DNA of 64,000 bases from assembly GCA_013824715.1 (NCBI GenBank), contig PNOH01000001.1, positions 1 to 64,000 of the forward strand, written 5' to 3'. The notes beneath the pieces were generated by a model that saw only the letters and a program-made list of their open reading frames with translations, made no database searches and had not been told where the DNA came from. This DNA is from Odoribacter sp. (lineage in GTDB: Bacteria > Bacteroidota > Bacteroidia > Bacteroidales > Prolixibacteraceae). Below, piece by piece: positions 1 to 7,636 of the stretch. The translations under genes were made by a program, and so were the position numbers. Every line of letters starts with the position of its first letter. Positions within the stretch are counted from its first letter, which is position 1.

Positions 1-312
1 ACTTCGGACTTCGGACTTCAGACTTTGGACTTTGGACTTCGGACTTTGGACTTTAGACTTCGGACTTTGGACTTTGGACTTTGGACTTTGGACTTTGGAC
101 TTCGGACTTTGGACTTCGGACTTCGGACTTTGGACTTCAGACTTCGGACTCCTGACTTCGGACTTCGGACTTCAGACTTTGGACTTTGGACTTTGGACTT
201 TGGACTTTAGACTTTGGACTTCAGACTTTGGACTTTGGACTTTGGACTTCGGACTCCTGACTTCGGACTTCAGACTTCGGACTCCTGACTTCGGACTTCG
301 GACTTCAGACTT
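1..312. repeat. heptanucleotide tandem repeat (satellite)
   Basis: About 44 imperfect copies of a 7-bp unit, consensus GGACTTT or GGACTTC, run from the window edge to within one base of the stop codon of the DAHP synthase gene. A CCTGACTTC variant recurs near 145, 255 and 285. Seven is not a multiple of three, so open frames through it are runs of a 7-residue repeat (DFGLRTL, DFGLWTS) and are not genes. The array may extend left of the window. Copy number of such arrays often varies by replication slippage. Confidence 0.95.
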
Positions 313-313
313 T

Positions 314-1402
314 TTACCTGTCCATAATCTCCGTCTGCATCCTGACCGAATCTTCGTGGATGTGCTGAAACAATTGCTGAACAAAAGCGCCATCCAGGTT
401 CAGGCTTTCGCCTAATTTGATTCGTTTTTCCATCAGTTCGGCAAAACGGCCAACCTGAAACGCGGTGACATTGTTCTCTTTTTTATACTGACCAATCAGT
501 CGCACAATTTCCATGCGCGACGATAAGGTTTCGAGCAATTCGGTATCAATGGCATCTATGCGGTTACGAAGCAATTCCAACTGATTTTCGAATAGTTTGT
601 TGCCCGAAGTAACCGTCCGGATAATCAGGCGGTCGAGTAATTTGGCCAAATCGGGCGGGGTGAGTTGTTGTTCCTTATCACTCAATGCACACGATGGGTC
701 GCGGTGCGATTCGATCATCAGTCCATCCATGCCCATATCGAATGCTTTCTGGCTGATGTCGAACAGATATTCGCGTTTGCCTCCAATGTGGCTTGGGTCG
801 CATATAATGGGCAGATTGGGCATCAAACGTCGCAATTCAATCACTGTTTTCCAGTTGGGGTAGTTACGGTACTCCGATTCGCGGAAAGGCGTAAAACCAC
901 GGTGGATGGCTACCATATTTTTGATTCCGGCCTGGCTGAGCCGCTCAAATGCCCCAACCCAGAGCTGAACATCGGGATTGACCGGATTTTTCACCATCAC
1001 CACTGCATCAGTCCCTTTTACCACATCGGCAATTTCCTGCACCACAAAAGGGCTGGCTGTTGAACGGGCGCCGATCCACAAAACGTCCAAACCCGCTTTA
1101 AGCGCTTCTTCGGCATGTTGCGCGTTTGCCACTTCGGTACCAACAGGCATACCAGTTTCTTCGCGGACCATTTGCAACCATTTCAGGCCAATGCTGCCAA
1201 TACCCTCGAAGCTTCCGGGGCGGGTCCGCGGTTTCCATACCCCACCCCGATAAACGAATACACGATGATCTTTTGCAAGCTGCCGTGCAGTATCCATGGT
1301 CTGATCCTCGGTTTCGAGGCTGCAGGGACCGGCAATAATAAGCGGGTTGTTTATTTGCGGCAACCAGTGCCTGATCGGGTTAATTTCTAAATGTATTCCC
1401 AT
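314..1402 (-). CDS. bifunctional DAHP synthase / chorismate mutase
   Basis: This 362-residue fusion should catalyse the first step of the shikimate pathway (phosphoenolpyruvate plus erythrose 4-phosphate to DAHP) and the chorismate-to-prephenate rearrangement. The N-terminal ~260 residues are a type Iβ DAHP synthase (IIAGPCSLE near the start, KPRTRPGSFEG, IESHRDPSCALSD). Residues ~270-355 are an AroQ-type chorismate mutase helix bundle (RNRIDAIDTELLETL, then MEIVRLIGQYK). The same order is known in Prevotella, where prephenate inhibits the synthase through the mutase domain; that regulation is inferred here. The ATG lies 2 bp after the tyrA stop, so the two are co-transcribed and share the upstream attenuator. 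The 3' end abuts the satellite array. Confidence 0.93.
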   Translation of the reverse strand: MGIHLEINPIRHWLPQINNPLIIAGPCSLETEDQTMDTARQLAKDHRVFVYRGGVWKPRTRPGSFEGIGSIGLKWLQMVREETGMPVGTEVANAQHAEEALKAGLDVLWIGARSTASPFVVQEIADVVKGTDAVVMVKNPVNPDVQLWVGAFERLSQAGIKNMVAIHRGFTPFRESEYRNYPNWKTVIELRRLMPNLPIICDPSHIGGKREYLFDISQKAFDMGMDGLMIESHRDPSCALSDKEQQLTPPDLAKLLDRLIIRTVTSGNKLFENQLELLRNRIDAIDTELLETLSSRMEIVRLIGQYKKENNVTAFQVGRFAELMEKRIKLGESLNLDGAFVQQLFQHIHEDSVRMQTEIMDR

Positions 1403-1404
1403 GA

Positions 1405-2298
1405 TTATTTGGTATAAAGTTTAACTATTGTCTTTTCATTTTTAACCAGCGAATCGCTTTGTCCGTCCAAAATTCCACGGATACGGTTGGCATTTTTCAT
1501 CAAAGCCATCATTTGTTCCGGATCAGATTCAATACTTTTTTTGAATACCTTCAGGTGTTTGATATAGACATCGAGCGATTCAACAACATATTCCCTGTTT
1601 TGTTGAAAAATGGGGCCCCACATTTCAGGAGAACTTTTTGCCAAACGAACGGTTGAATTGAACCCTCCACTGGCCAGGTCGAAAATGATTTCGCGGTCTT
1701 CCTTGTCGAGCACTGCATTCGCGAGCGCAAAAGCAGCAGCGTGCGGTAAATGTGAGATAAACCCGGTGCTGTGGTCCTGGTCGTCGGCAGTCATATAGGC
1801 AATGTCCATTCCCAATGCCTGAAACATTTTTTCGGCGAATGCCAGATGTTGCGGCCCGCATTTTTCCTGATCACAAATGATGTTGATTTTACCTTCGAAC
1901 AATCCCTCCAAAGCGGCTCCGGGCCCTGAGTTTTCGGTACCTGCCATCGGATGGGCCGGTATATAATTCCTGCGCTTTGGATGGTTTTCAACTGCTTCTG
2001 AAATTACTTTTTTGGTTGATCCAACATCAATCACTGTAGTTTGTGAAGAAACCAGATCAAGTACTGATATCAAAGTTGGTAAAACCTTATCAACCGGAAT
2101 GGCAATGATCACCATATCAGCTTTCGGAATGGCGCTTTCCAGCGTTTCAATCCGGTCAACTATTCCCAGGCGAAGGGCTTCCTGAGCATGATCAGGATTA
2201 GTATCCACGCCTGTAATTTCGGTAGCAAATCCGGCCTTTCGCAGGTCAATGGCCATCGATCCGCCAATCAATCCTAAACCAATAACTGTAAGTTTCAT
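1405..2298 (-). CDS. tyrA: prephenate dehydrogenase
   Basis: This 297-residue protein should oxidise and decarboxylate prephenate to 4-hydroxyphenylpyruvate, the tyrosine precursor. The NAD(P) fold is plain from GLGLIGGSMA at residues 7-16 and the VDTNPDHA acidic turn at the second strand. HPMAGTENSGPGAA is the family's active-site histidine loop. It lacks a fused chorismate mutase, which is instead supplied by the next gene. It is the first structural gene after the aromatic leader peptide and terminator (2311-2343), so its expression should respond to charging of aromatic tRNAs. The ATG follows the terminator T-tract by about 12 nt. Confidence 0.93.
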   Translation of the reverse strand: MKLTVIGLGLIGGSMAIDLRKAGFATEITGVDTNPDHAQEALRLGIVDRIETLESAIPKADMVIIAIPVDKVLPTLISVLDLVSSQTTVIDVGSTKKVISEAVENHPKRRNYIPAHPMAGTENSGPGAALEGLFEGKINIICDQEKCGPQHLAFAEKMFQALGMDIAYMTADDQDHSTGFISHLPHAAAFALANAVLDKEDREIIFDLASGGFNSTVRLAKSSPEMWGPIFQQNREYVVESLDVYIKHLKVFKKSIESDPEQMMALMKNANRIRGILDGQSDSLVKNEKTIVKLYTK

Positions 2299-2310
2299 AT
2301 TTTGATTATT

Positions 2311-2343
2311 AAAAAAGGGCCCCGTTTAACACGGGACCCTTTT
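2311..2343 (-). terminator. attenuator terminator upstream of tyrA
   Basis: Read on the minus strand, AAAA is followed by a 9-bp G/C-rich stem (GGGTCCCGT pairing with ACGGGGCCC, one T-G wobble, loop GTTAA) and then TTTTTT. This is a standard intrinsic terminator. It lies between the leader-peptide stop and the tyrA ATG, where it can only act as an attenuator. CGGGATC in the leader-peptide gene (around 2382-2388) could pair with GGTCCCG of the 5' arm as an antiterminator. Confidence 0.88.
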
Positions 2344-2372
2344 GAAAAATATCTTTTTGTAACAACAAGACA

Positions 2373-2447
2373 TTACCAGCCGATCCCGATATGAGAACAG
2401 AAGTAATAAAACCAATAAAAAAAACTGTTGTTACCTGTACGTTTCAT
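2373..2447 (-). CDS. aromatic leader peptide (attenuator)
   Basis: A 24-codon gene starts MKRTGNNS, continues FFYWFYYF, and ends in GIGW before TAA. Nine of 24 residues are Phe, Tyr or Trp and eight of them are consecutive. It lies about 13 nt after the predicted transcription start and about 30 nt before the terminator of the tyrA operon. This is the arrangement of translation-coupled attenuation: ribosomes stalling on scarce Phe-, Tyr- or Trp-tRNA would alter leader folding and let transcription reach tyrA. A 9-bp pairing between GTAACAACA (codons 5-8 region) and TGTTGTTAC just after the stop is a candidate pause or competing stem. Too short for ordinary gene finders. Confidence 0.87.
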   Translation of the reverse strand: MKRTGNNSFFYWFYYFCSHIGIGW

Positions 2448-2466
2448 TTTGCTTTCAATATGGAGG

Positions 2467-2495
2467 CAAATATAGAGTTTTTATTTCAAATCAAA
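2467..2495 (-). promoter_or_regulatory. Bacteroidota promoter of the tyrA operon
   Basis: On the minus strand a TTTG (-33 box, 2492-2495) is followed after 17 nt by TATATTTG (-7 box, 2467-2474), matching TAnnTTTG. Transcription would start near 2460, leaving a very short 5' leader before the leader-peptide ATG at 2447. Confidence 0.7.
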
Positions 2496-2596
2496 ATTTT
2501 AAGTGGAAAAAGAAACCATTGCGATCTGATAAAAATGCAGTTCAGTGTGACGAACGGGTCAACCTGATCCTGTATCCCGGAACGCGCAACAATTTT

Positions 2597-3478
2597 CTAC
2601 ACCCAGCTCTCTTCCAGGATTTCGCCTTTTATGCTGACGATGATTTCTTTTACAGGAACTTTTCGGGTAGCCTGAGATGCCCCCATCTGCACCAGTTGCG
2701 ACAAACCTCCACAGCAAGGAACTTCCATCATCATGATAGTTATGGTATTAACTTTGGCTTCATCAATCAGGCGACGGATTTTCTCTACGTATATTTCTTT
2801 GCCCTGATCGAGTTTGGGGCAGGCAATGACCAGTGATTTTCCGGCTAAATGTTTGGAGTGAAAATTACCCATACTGAACGCCACGCAATCGGCTGCCAGA
2901 AGAAGGTCGGTTCCCTGGAATGCAGAACCTGCCGGATTGATCAAATGCATCTGAACCGGCCACTGGCGCAAGGCCGATGGTACTTCGGAGACAGCAACTG
3001 CCGGGGCATAAAGCAGGTTTTTGGGTTCAAAACTTACCTCTTTTGATCCGGGGCAACCACCCGAAGCGCATCCGGCTGAAGATTCTATTTTTACTGAATG
3101 AACTTCAGCAATTACAGCATCTACACTGAATGGAATTTCACTGGCATGTAATTTCAGGTAACCAACCGCCTGTTTCAGGAACCCGGTTTCGCCATGTTCT
3201 TTAAGGTGTTTCATGTGAGCAATCAAGGTATTTTTCCCCTGTGGGATGATTTGCTTTACCACAACTACTTCGTCATACTCGTCGGCTTCGCGTTTCTCGA
3301 TGGTAATTGCTCCTTCAGGGCAATGGCCAAGGCAGGCTCCCAATCCGTCACACATCAATTCGCTAATGAGCCTGGCCTTTCCATCTATAATTTGTAACGC
3401 TCCTTCGTGGCAGTTCGGAATACAAATTCCACATCCGTTGCATTTTTCTTCATCAATATTTACAATTTCCCGTATCAT
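2597..3478 (-). CDS. ferredoxin-domain Fe-S protein, divergent from a Crp/Fnr gene
   Basis: A 293-residue protein with two N-terminal [4Fe-4S] motifs (CNGCGICIPNC and CDGLGACLGHC, residues ~13-55). The middle region holds a SSAGCASGGCPGS cysteine cluster and the C-terminal half CPKLDQGKEIY and EVPCCGG, suggesting further metal binding. Such proteins recur in anaerobic Bacteroidota beside Crp/Fnr regulators and often near hydroxylamine reductase (hcp) genes, pointing to a redox or nitrosative-stress role. No hcp lies in this window, so that is inference. It is divergent from the regulator at 3620 and a TAGTTTTG -7 box lies just upstream. Confidence 0.75.
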   Translation of the reverse strand: MIREIVNIDEEKCNGCGICIPNCHEGALQIIDGKARLISELMCDGLGACLGHCPEGAITIEKREADEYDEVVVVKQIIPQGKNTLIAHMKHLKEHGETGFLKQAVGYLKLHASEIPFSVDAVIAEVHSVKIESSAGCASGGCPGSKEVSFEPKNLLYAPAVAVSEVPSALRQWPVQMHLINPAGSAFQGTDLLLAADCVAFSMGNFHSKHLAGKSLVIACPKLDQGKEIYVEKIRRLIDEAKVNTITIMMMEVPCCGGLSQLVQMGASQATRKVPVKEIIVSIKGEILEESWV

Positions 3479-3500
3479 ATTTTTCCGTATTTTTCCGAAA

Positions 3501-3521
3501 CAAAACTACAACCGATCGGTT
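3501..3521 (-). promoter_or_regulatory. candidate Crp/Fnr operator and -7 box
   Basis: AACCGATCGGTT (3510-3521) is a perfect 12-bp palindrome in the 141-bp divergent intergenic region. It directly precedes TAGTTTTG (minus strand, 3501-3508), a match to TAnnTTTG for the Fe-S gene, while no clear -33 box is visible. An operator in the spacer of a promoter lacking a good -33 box fits activation by the neighbouring Crp/Fnr protein. The assignment is inferred from position. Confidence 0.5.
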
Positions 3522-3619
3522 CTTATAAATGTATCAAATGTTACAAACTGAAATAATAAATGCAAGTGATGGAGCCGTAAATCAACCATCAATCACAAAT
3601 AATAAATTATAATTGTACT

Positions 3620-4294
3620 ATGCTTCAAACCGAAATACTTTGCCAATCGCCCATTTTCAGGGGCATTTCTCCCGATGATCTCCGGGAACTTTTCAGCAGA
3701 ATCCTCTATCAGGTTAAAACATACCAGAAGAACGACCTGATCACCATTGGCGGTGAAATTTGCGACCGGTTGCTGATTATTCAGCAAGGTAGCGTTAAAG
3801 CTGAAATGACTGACTATTCAGGAAAAACAATAAAAATCGAAGATTTGGCCGCACCGTGGCCATTGGCAACAGCCTTTTTGTTTGGTAAGGAAAACCGGTT
3901 TCCGGTAACTGTTTCGGCAACATCGGAAGTTGAAATGGTGTCAATCCCAAAACCGGAATTTGTGAAGCTGTTGCAAATGAATTCCCTTATTTTGAACAAT
4001 TATCTGAATACCATATCCTCGCGGGCACAGTTTTTATCGCAGAAGCTGAAATTTCTGTCCTTCAAAACCATCCGGCAGAAAATTGCACATTTTCTGCTCG
4101 AAAAGGCCGGCGACAGGCTTCAAACAGTTGAAATCATGCAAACGCAGGGACAATTGGCCGAAATGTTTGGCGTCACCCGTCCGTCGCTTGCACGGACACT
4201 AAGCGAAATGAGTCAGGAAGGACTGATTGAAATAGATCGTCGCACCATCAAAATTCCTGATAAAAACCGGATGAACCAGTTACTGAAGAGCTGA
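3620..4294 (+). CDS. Crp/Fnr-family transcriptional regulator
   Basis: A 224-residue regulator with an N-terminal cyclic-nucleotide-like sensory β-barrel (GGEICDRLLIIQQGSVK, residues ~52-68), a long dimer helix, and a C-terminal winged helix (QGQLAEMFGVTRPSLARTLSEMSQEG). There is no FNR-type N-terminal cysteine cluster (only C9 and C55), so direct [4Fe-4S] oxygen sensing is unlikely. The phosphate-binding signature of cAMP sensors is also unclear, so the ligand may be haem, NO or absent. It is divergent from the Fe-S protein gene and probably controls it through the palindrome at 3510. The 3' end is followed by a dispersed repeat. Confidence 0.88.
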   Translation: MLQTEILCQSPIFRGISPDDLRELFSRILYQVKTYQKNDLITIGGEICDRLLIIQQGSVKAEMTDYSGKTIKIEDLAAPWPLATAFLFGKENRFPVTVSATSEVEMVSIPKPEFVKLLQMNSLILNNYLNTISSRAQFLSQKLKFLSFKTIRQKIAHFLLEKAGDRLQTVEIMQTQGQLAEMFGVTRPSLARTLSEMSQEGLIEIDRRTIKIPDKNRMNQLLKS

Positions 4295-4311
4295 GAAAAA
4301 GTACCCGGTGA

Positions 4312-4390
4312 TCAGTCGCAGTTTCCAGGGAAAAGTGTTGCGTGTTACGAGATGCGAGTAGTTGCAACCCGGAACCCGTATCCCGCAACA
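4312..4390. repeat. dispersed palindromic repeat (inverted copy)
   Basis: The gap between the Crp/Fnr gene and pgeF holds CAGTCGCAGT, then TGTTGCGTGTTACGAGATGC and the imperfect inverted partner CCCGTATCCCGCAACA. The same words occur in the opposite orientation at 44147-44312. It is non-coding and could fold into a long imperfect hairpin, possibly ending crp transcription. Confidence 0.7.
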
Positions 4391-4467
4391 TTCATTTAAT
4401 CTGAAAACGATAAATGTCATGTTTCACCTTGTTGTGGCTCATTAATATTGCGCAAATTTTTTAAACC

Positions 4468-5244
4468 ATGAGAAAAATGATCCAGGGACGACTTTCGGTA
4501 TTTAAATTCGAAAGCTTCAGGAAGTATAAGAATATAGCCCATTTTATGACTACCAAAGAAGGTTGGGTATCGGGCAGCAAACCCCGTTTCACCGGAAACC
4601 TTGAACCGGATTATCTGGATTTCCGCAAAGAACTGGCTGTTTCGGGTGATTGGGAAACGGATCAGTTCATTTTCCCCAGACAAACACATTCTGATCGGGT
4701 TGTAGTTGTATCTTCTGTGACAAACCTGACAACTATTGCTGATGCCGATGCTTTGGTTACCAACATTCCCCGACTATTTATTTGTGTTCAAACGGCCGAT
4801 TGTGTGCCGGTTTTGCTTTTCGATCCTGAGAAAAAAGTGGTGGCGGCTATTCATGCCGGCTGGCGCGGTACAGTTTCAAAAATTGCACAAAAAACCATTC
4901 TGACAATGACAGAAGAATTCGGTTGTCAACCTGCCGATATTATCGCCGGAATTGGCCCTTCCATTCATCTTCATGCCTACGAAGTCGGATCCGAAGTGGT
5001 TGAAGCCGTTGAGTCAGCTTTTAGTAATTCGCCTGCTTTACTGAAACCGTCACTGAACGACGGTCATGCGTATTTTGATTTGTGGGAAGCAAATCAAACG
5101 GTGCTGATTGAATCGGGTATTCCGGAAGAAAACATTGAATTAATGGGCTTGTGCTCGTTCGAACATTCCGGCCTGTTTTTTTCGGCCCGGCGTGATGGTG
5201 TAGATACCGGAAGAATGGTTAGTGGAATCGGGCTGGAATATTGA
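4468..5244 (+). CDS. pgeF: peptidoglycan editing factor / purine nucleoside phosphorylase, YfiH family
   Basis: A 258-residue single-domain protein of the former multicopper polyphenol oxidase family. Diagnostic motifs are FPRQTHSD (~70), QTADCVPVLLFD (~108), AIHAGWRGT (~130) and GIGPSIHLHAYEVG (~165), which supply the His/Cys zinc site. Family members act on purine nucleosides (phosphorolysis, deamination), and in E. coli the protein limits misincorporation in peptidoglycan precursors. It has no signal peptide, so it is cytoplasmic. A second ATG three codons in (MIQGR) is an alternative start. It converges on the DUF2807 genes. Confidence 0.88.
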   Translation: MRKMIQGRLSVFKFESFRKYKNIAHFMTTKEGWVSGSKPRFTGNLEPDYLDFRKELAVSGDWETDQFIFPRQTHSDRVVVVSSVTNLTTIADADALVTNIPRLFICVQTADCVPVLLFDPEKKVVAAIHAGWRGTVSKIAQKTILTMTEEFGCQPADIIAGIGPSIHLHAYEVGSEVVEAVESAFSNSPALLKPSLNDGHAYFDLWEANQTVLIESGIPEENIELMGLCSFEHSGLFFSARRDGVDTGRMVSGIGLEY

Positions 5245-5261
5245 ATCCGTTCGCTAAAGCG

Positions 5262-5317
5262 AAACGGCAAAGGATAAAAGCATTTTTAGATGAGAATCGC
5301 ACTATCCTTTGCCGTTT
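5262..5317. terminator. inverted repeat between convergent genes
   Basis: AAACGGCAAAGGATA (5262-5276) and TATCCTTTGCCGTTT (5303-5317) form a perfect 15-bp inverted repeat with a 26-nt loop. Small hairpins flank it: TTCGC/GCGAA just before and TTGCC/GGCAA just after. It sits between the 3' ends of pgeF and a DUF2807 gene, so a bidirectional terminator is the simplest reading. It lacks a strong T-tract. Confidence 0.6.
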
Positions 5318-5349
5318 GCCTTCAGGCAACGGGCATGAGTTTTTGTTTT

Positions 5350-6069
5350 CTATTTCCCGTGGACGTCGCCACCGCTCGATTTGTTAATGTCCTTGGTTTT
5401 TGGATTACCGGAATAGGTAATATCTCCGCCGCTGCTGGCATTGGCATCAAGTTCCTCAGAAACATTTACACGGATATCTGATCCGCTTGAAACACTGGCG
5501 ATACATTTTTTTGCATGAAGTTCGCTGGCATTAATGTCGCTTCCACTCGAGGCGCTGGCCTGTAAGACATTGACTTTGCCCTTCACATTGATGTCCGATC
5601 CGCTGCTCGATTCAACGCTCAATTCGTTGGCTTCCAATTCAAGTTTGATGTCTGAACCGCTGCTGGCATCCATATCAAGCTCATTCAGCGATAAAACTCC
5701 CTGCGAATAAACATCCGAACCAGCCGAAGCCTCTAATTTATCAAGGCTTATAAATGAAACATAGACTTTCCGCGACTGATTGTTCCAATTCATGCTAAAC
5801 CAGGATTTTTCCTTCACGTAGATCTTTAAAATCCCACTTTCAACCCTGGTTATGATTTTGTCCAGATCATCCGAATCGGCTTCTACAAAAACTTCCTCCA
5901 CATTTTTTTGCGTCAGATAGAGGTCTATCCCGCTTGAAACTGAAACTCCGTGAAATCCGGTTACCTGGCGTGTTTGCCGGCCATCGCCGGACTTTACAGC
6001 CTGAACAGAATTCACCTGAAATAATGCGATGCCCAGAAGAATTAGGGCAAAAAGTTTATTTGTTTTCAT
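5350..6069 (-). CDS. exported DUF2807 (GIN-domain) protein 1
   Basis: The chosen start (6069) gives a 239-residue protein opening with a signal peptide (MKTNKLFALILLGIALFQ, cleavage after VQA). Upstream in-frame sequence overlaps the neighbouring gene and does not look coding. The rest is a DUF2807 right-handed β-solenoid: SSGSD recurs about every 20 residues, turning to SSGGD at the C-terminus. Function is unknown; family members are periplasmic or surface proteins. It is a tandem paralogue of the gene at 6095, 25 bp away, and forms an operon with it. Confidence 0.85.
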   Translation of the reverse strand: MKTNKLFALILLGIALFQVNSVQAVKSGDGRQTRQVTGFHGVSVSSGIDLYLTQKNVEEVFVEADSDDLDKIITRVESGILKIYVKEKSWFSMNWNNQSRKVYVSFISLDKLEASAGSDVYSQGVLSLNELDMDASSGSDIKLELEANELSVESSSGSDINVKGKVNVLQASASSGSDINASELHAKKCIASVSSGSDIRVNVSEELDANASSGGDITYSGNPKTKDINKSSGGDVHGK

Positions 6070-6094
6070 GGTTCCTGAATTTATATTTCCTGAT

Positions 6095-6817
6095 TTATTT
6101 ACGATTGATGTTTCCCCCTGATGAAGTGTCAATATCGGTTGTTGATGGTTCGCCATAATAAACGATGTTTCCTCCGCTGGTTGCTTTGGCTTCAAGCTTT
6201 TCGACAACTGTTGAAGATACATTTCCTCCGCTGGATGCCCGCATTTTACATTGGTCGGCTTTCAATTCTGCACCCTTCAGGTTTGCTCCTGAAGAGGCTG
6301 CCAGTTCTGCTTCTTTAGCCAATCCGGAAAGCATAATATTGGCTCCCGAAGAACAATCAGCTTTCAGGTATTTAGCATTGACCTCCATTTTTAGGTTTGC
6401 TCCTGAACTGGCTTTTAATTCCAGATTTCCGGACATGATTTGTGCCTGTGAATAGGCATTTGCTCCCGAACTTACCTGAAGCCCGGTAAGTTTTTCGACG
6501 GTAACCATCACCTTTTTTTCTTTGGCCCACCGAATATTCTCGTTTACTGTTACTGTCAGGATATCGCCGTTTACTTCAGTTTCAATGCTCTCGTGCAGGT
6601 TGCTATCGGCAATAACCACCACTTTGGATGGGCTTCCCTGGGTAATGTAAACGTTCATTCCCCGGTTAACTTTGATCTGGTCAAATTCGTCAACCTGCCT
6701 GACCTGCTCGGTAACATTTCCGTTCCCTTTGACCGATGGGCCTAAAAACCAGCATGAGGAAAACAGGATACTCAGCACTGCAAAAATCCCGATAAGTTGA
6801 AAATGCACCCGTTTCAT
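6095..6817 (-). CDS. DUF2807 lipoprotein
   Basis: A 240-residue protein with a lipoprotein signal peptide (cleavage before Cys at LFSSC, ~residue 22), so probably anchored to a membrane facing the periplasm. The mature part is a DUF2807 β-solenoid with SSGAN/SSGGN recurring about every 20 residues, ending in SSGGNINRK. It is the first gene of the two-gene DUF2807 operon. The serine/glycine steps are SSGAN here and SSGSD in the partner, indicating an old duplication. Biochemical function unknown. Confidence 0.85.
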   Translation of the reverse strand: MKRVHFQLIGIFAVLSILFSSCWFLGPSVKGNGNVTEQVRQVDEFDQIKVNRGMNVYITQGSPSKVVVIADSNLHESIETEVNGDILTVTVNENIRWAKEKKVMVTVEKLTGLQVSSGANAYSQAQIMSGNLELKASSGANLKMEVNAKYLKADCSSGANIMLSGLAKEAELAASSGANLKGAELKADQCKMRASSGGNVSSTVVEKLEAKATSGGNIVYYGEPSTTDIDTSSGGNINRK

Positions 6818-6963
6818 AGTTTGATTGTTTTAAATAAATAATAGACGCACGAAAATCAAATTCGTTACCAAATTTATGGCCTGTGATTCGCATAAAATCA
6901 TTTTTTCGTTGAATGACCATTTTTTACCGGCAAATACAAAATTCTAAGGACTGGATATTTTCA

Positions 6964-7608
6964 CTACTCAAACTCCAAACCTCCAAAAAATTCAGGAACA
7001 TGAAACGATGGGCCGGGAGTTTTAATTTTGGTCCATGATACAAAATGCGGAACGCTCAGACCGTCGCCACATTTATAAAAATTACCCCGCATTTTCCTTC
7101 CTGACATGGGTTTCAGGCTGTGTTTAAAAAAGACGTTCCACGGAATGGCTATCGTGATCTTCCACCCGGTTTGCTCTTTTCGTTCAGGAAAGGGTAAATT
7201 GCCCAATGATGAAATCCTCCTGATGGTTGAAATCTGATCTTCCGTAGCATGAATTGCTGGCTCACCTTTTTTCCGGAACCCAAGCAAGGCAGTTCCGATG
7301 CAATTCATTTCCAGGTTATAATATTCGTCATTCCCATCAGGCGAAAGAAAAAATTCGACACAACTGTCGGTCCAGACGCTGCCATTGCTTTTGGTAATTT
7401 CGGCTTTAACGGATTGCTCGTTCACCTGATACTGCAGAAACAACTCGTTTTCGTTGAATGCAACCTGCACCGAAACTGCCGGTTTATAAGGAAATTCGGT
7501 CCAATTTACTATTTCAAGTGGAAGAGGAGCAATTTCCAAATCGAGCGTTTCTGCCACCAATTCCAAGGGTGGGTTAAAGAAGCCTTCGAGTATTTGCAGA
7601 ATTTTCAT
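6964..7608 (-). CDS. CBM9-like carbohydrate-binding protein
   Basis: A 214-residue protein without signal peptide. VWTDSCVEFFLSPDG (~80-95), YYNLEMNCIGTAL and GWKITIAIPW are hallmarks of the family-9-like carbohydrate-binding β-sandwich (DOMON relative), usually attached to xylanases or encoded alone in Bacteroidota. No catalytic domain is present. It lies 28 bp downstream of the phosphotransferase gene at 7637, suggesting a shared transcript and a link to sugar handling. Confidence 0.75.
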   Translation of the reverse strand: MKILQILEGFFNPPLELVAETLDLEIAPLPLEIVNWTEFPYKPAVSVQVAFNENELFLQYQVNEQSVKAEITKSNGSVWTDSCVEFFLSPDGNDEYYNLEMNCIGTALLGFRKKGEPAIHATEDQISTIRRISSLGNLPFPERKEQTGWKITIAIPWNVFFKHSLKPMSGRKMRGNFYKCGDGLSVPHFVSWTKIKTPGPSFHVPEFFGGLEFE

Positions 7609-7636
7609 GAATATTGATTTGAGTACGAGTTTTTTG

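Noticed and set aside
1-312. Possible CRISPR array or integron-like repeats
   Set aside because: The repeats are contiguous heptamers with no spacers, and no cas or integrase gene is present in the window.
25-415. Overlapping open frames of 61-127 codons encoding DFGLRTL-type repeats
   Set aside because: They are translations of the 7-bp satellite and run into the antisense of the DAHP synthase gene; no start signals or protein-like composition.
6070-6222. N-terminal extension of DUF2807 protein 1
   Set aside because: It overlaps the upstream DUF2807 gene out of frame and would bury the signal peptide starting at 6069.
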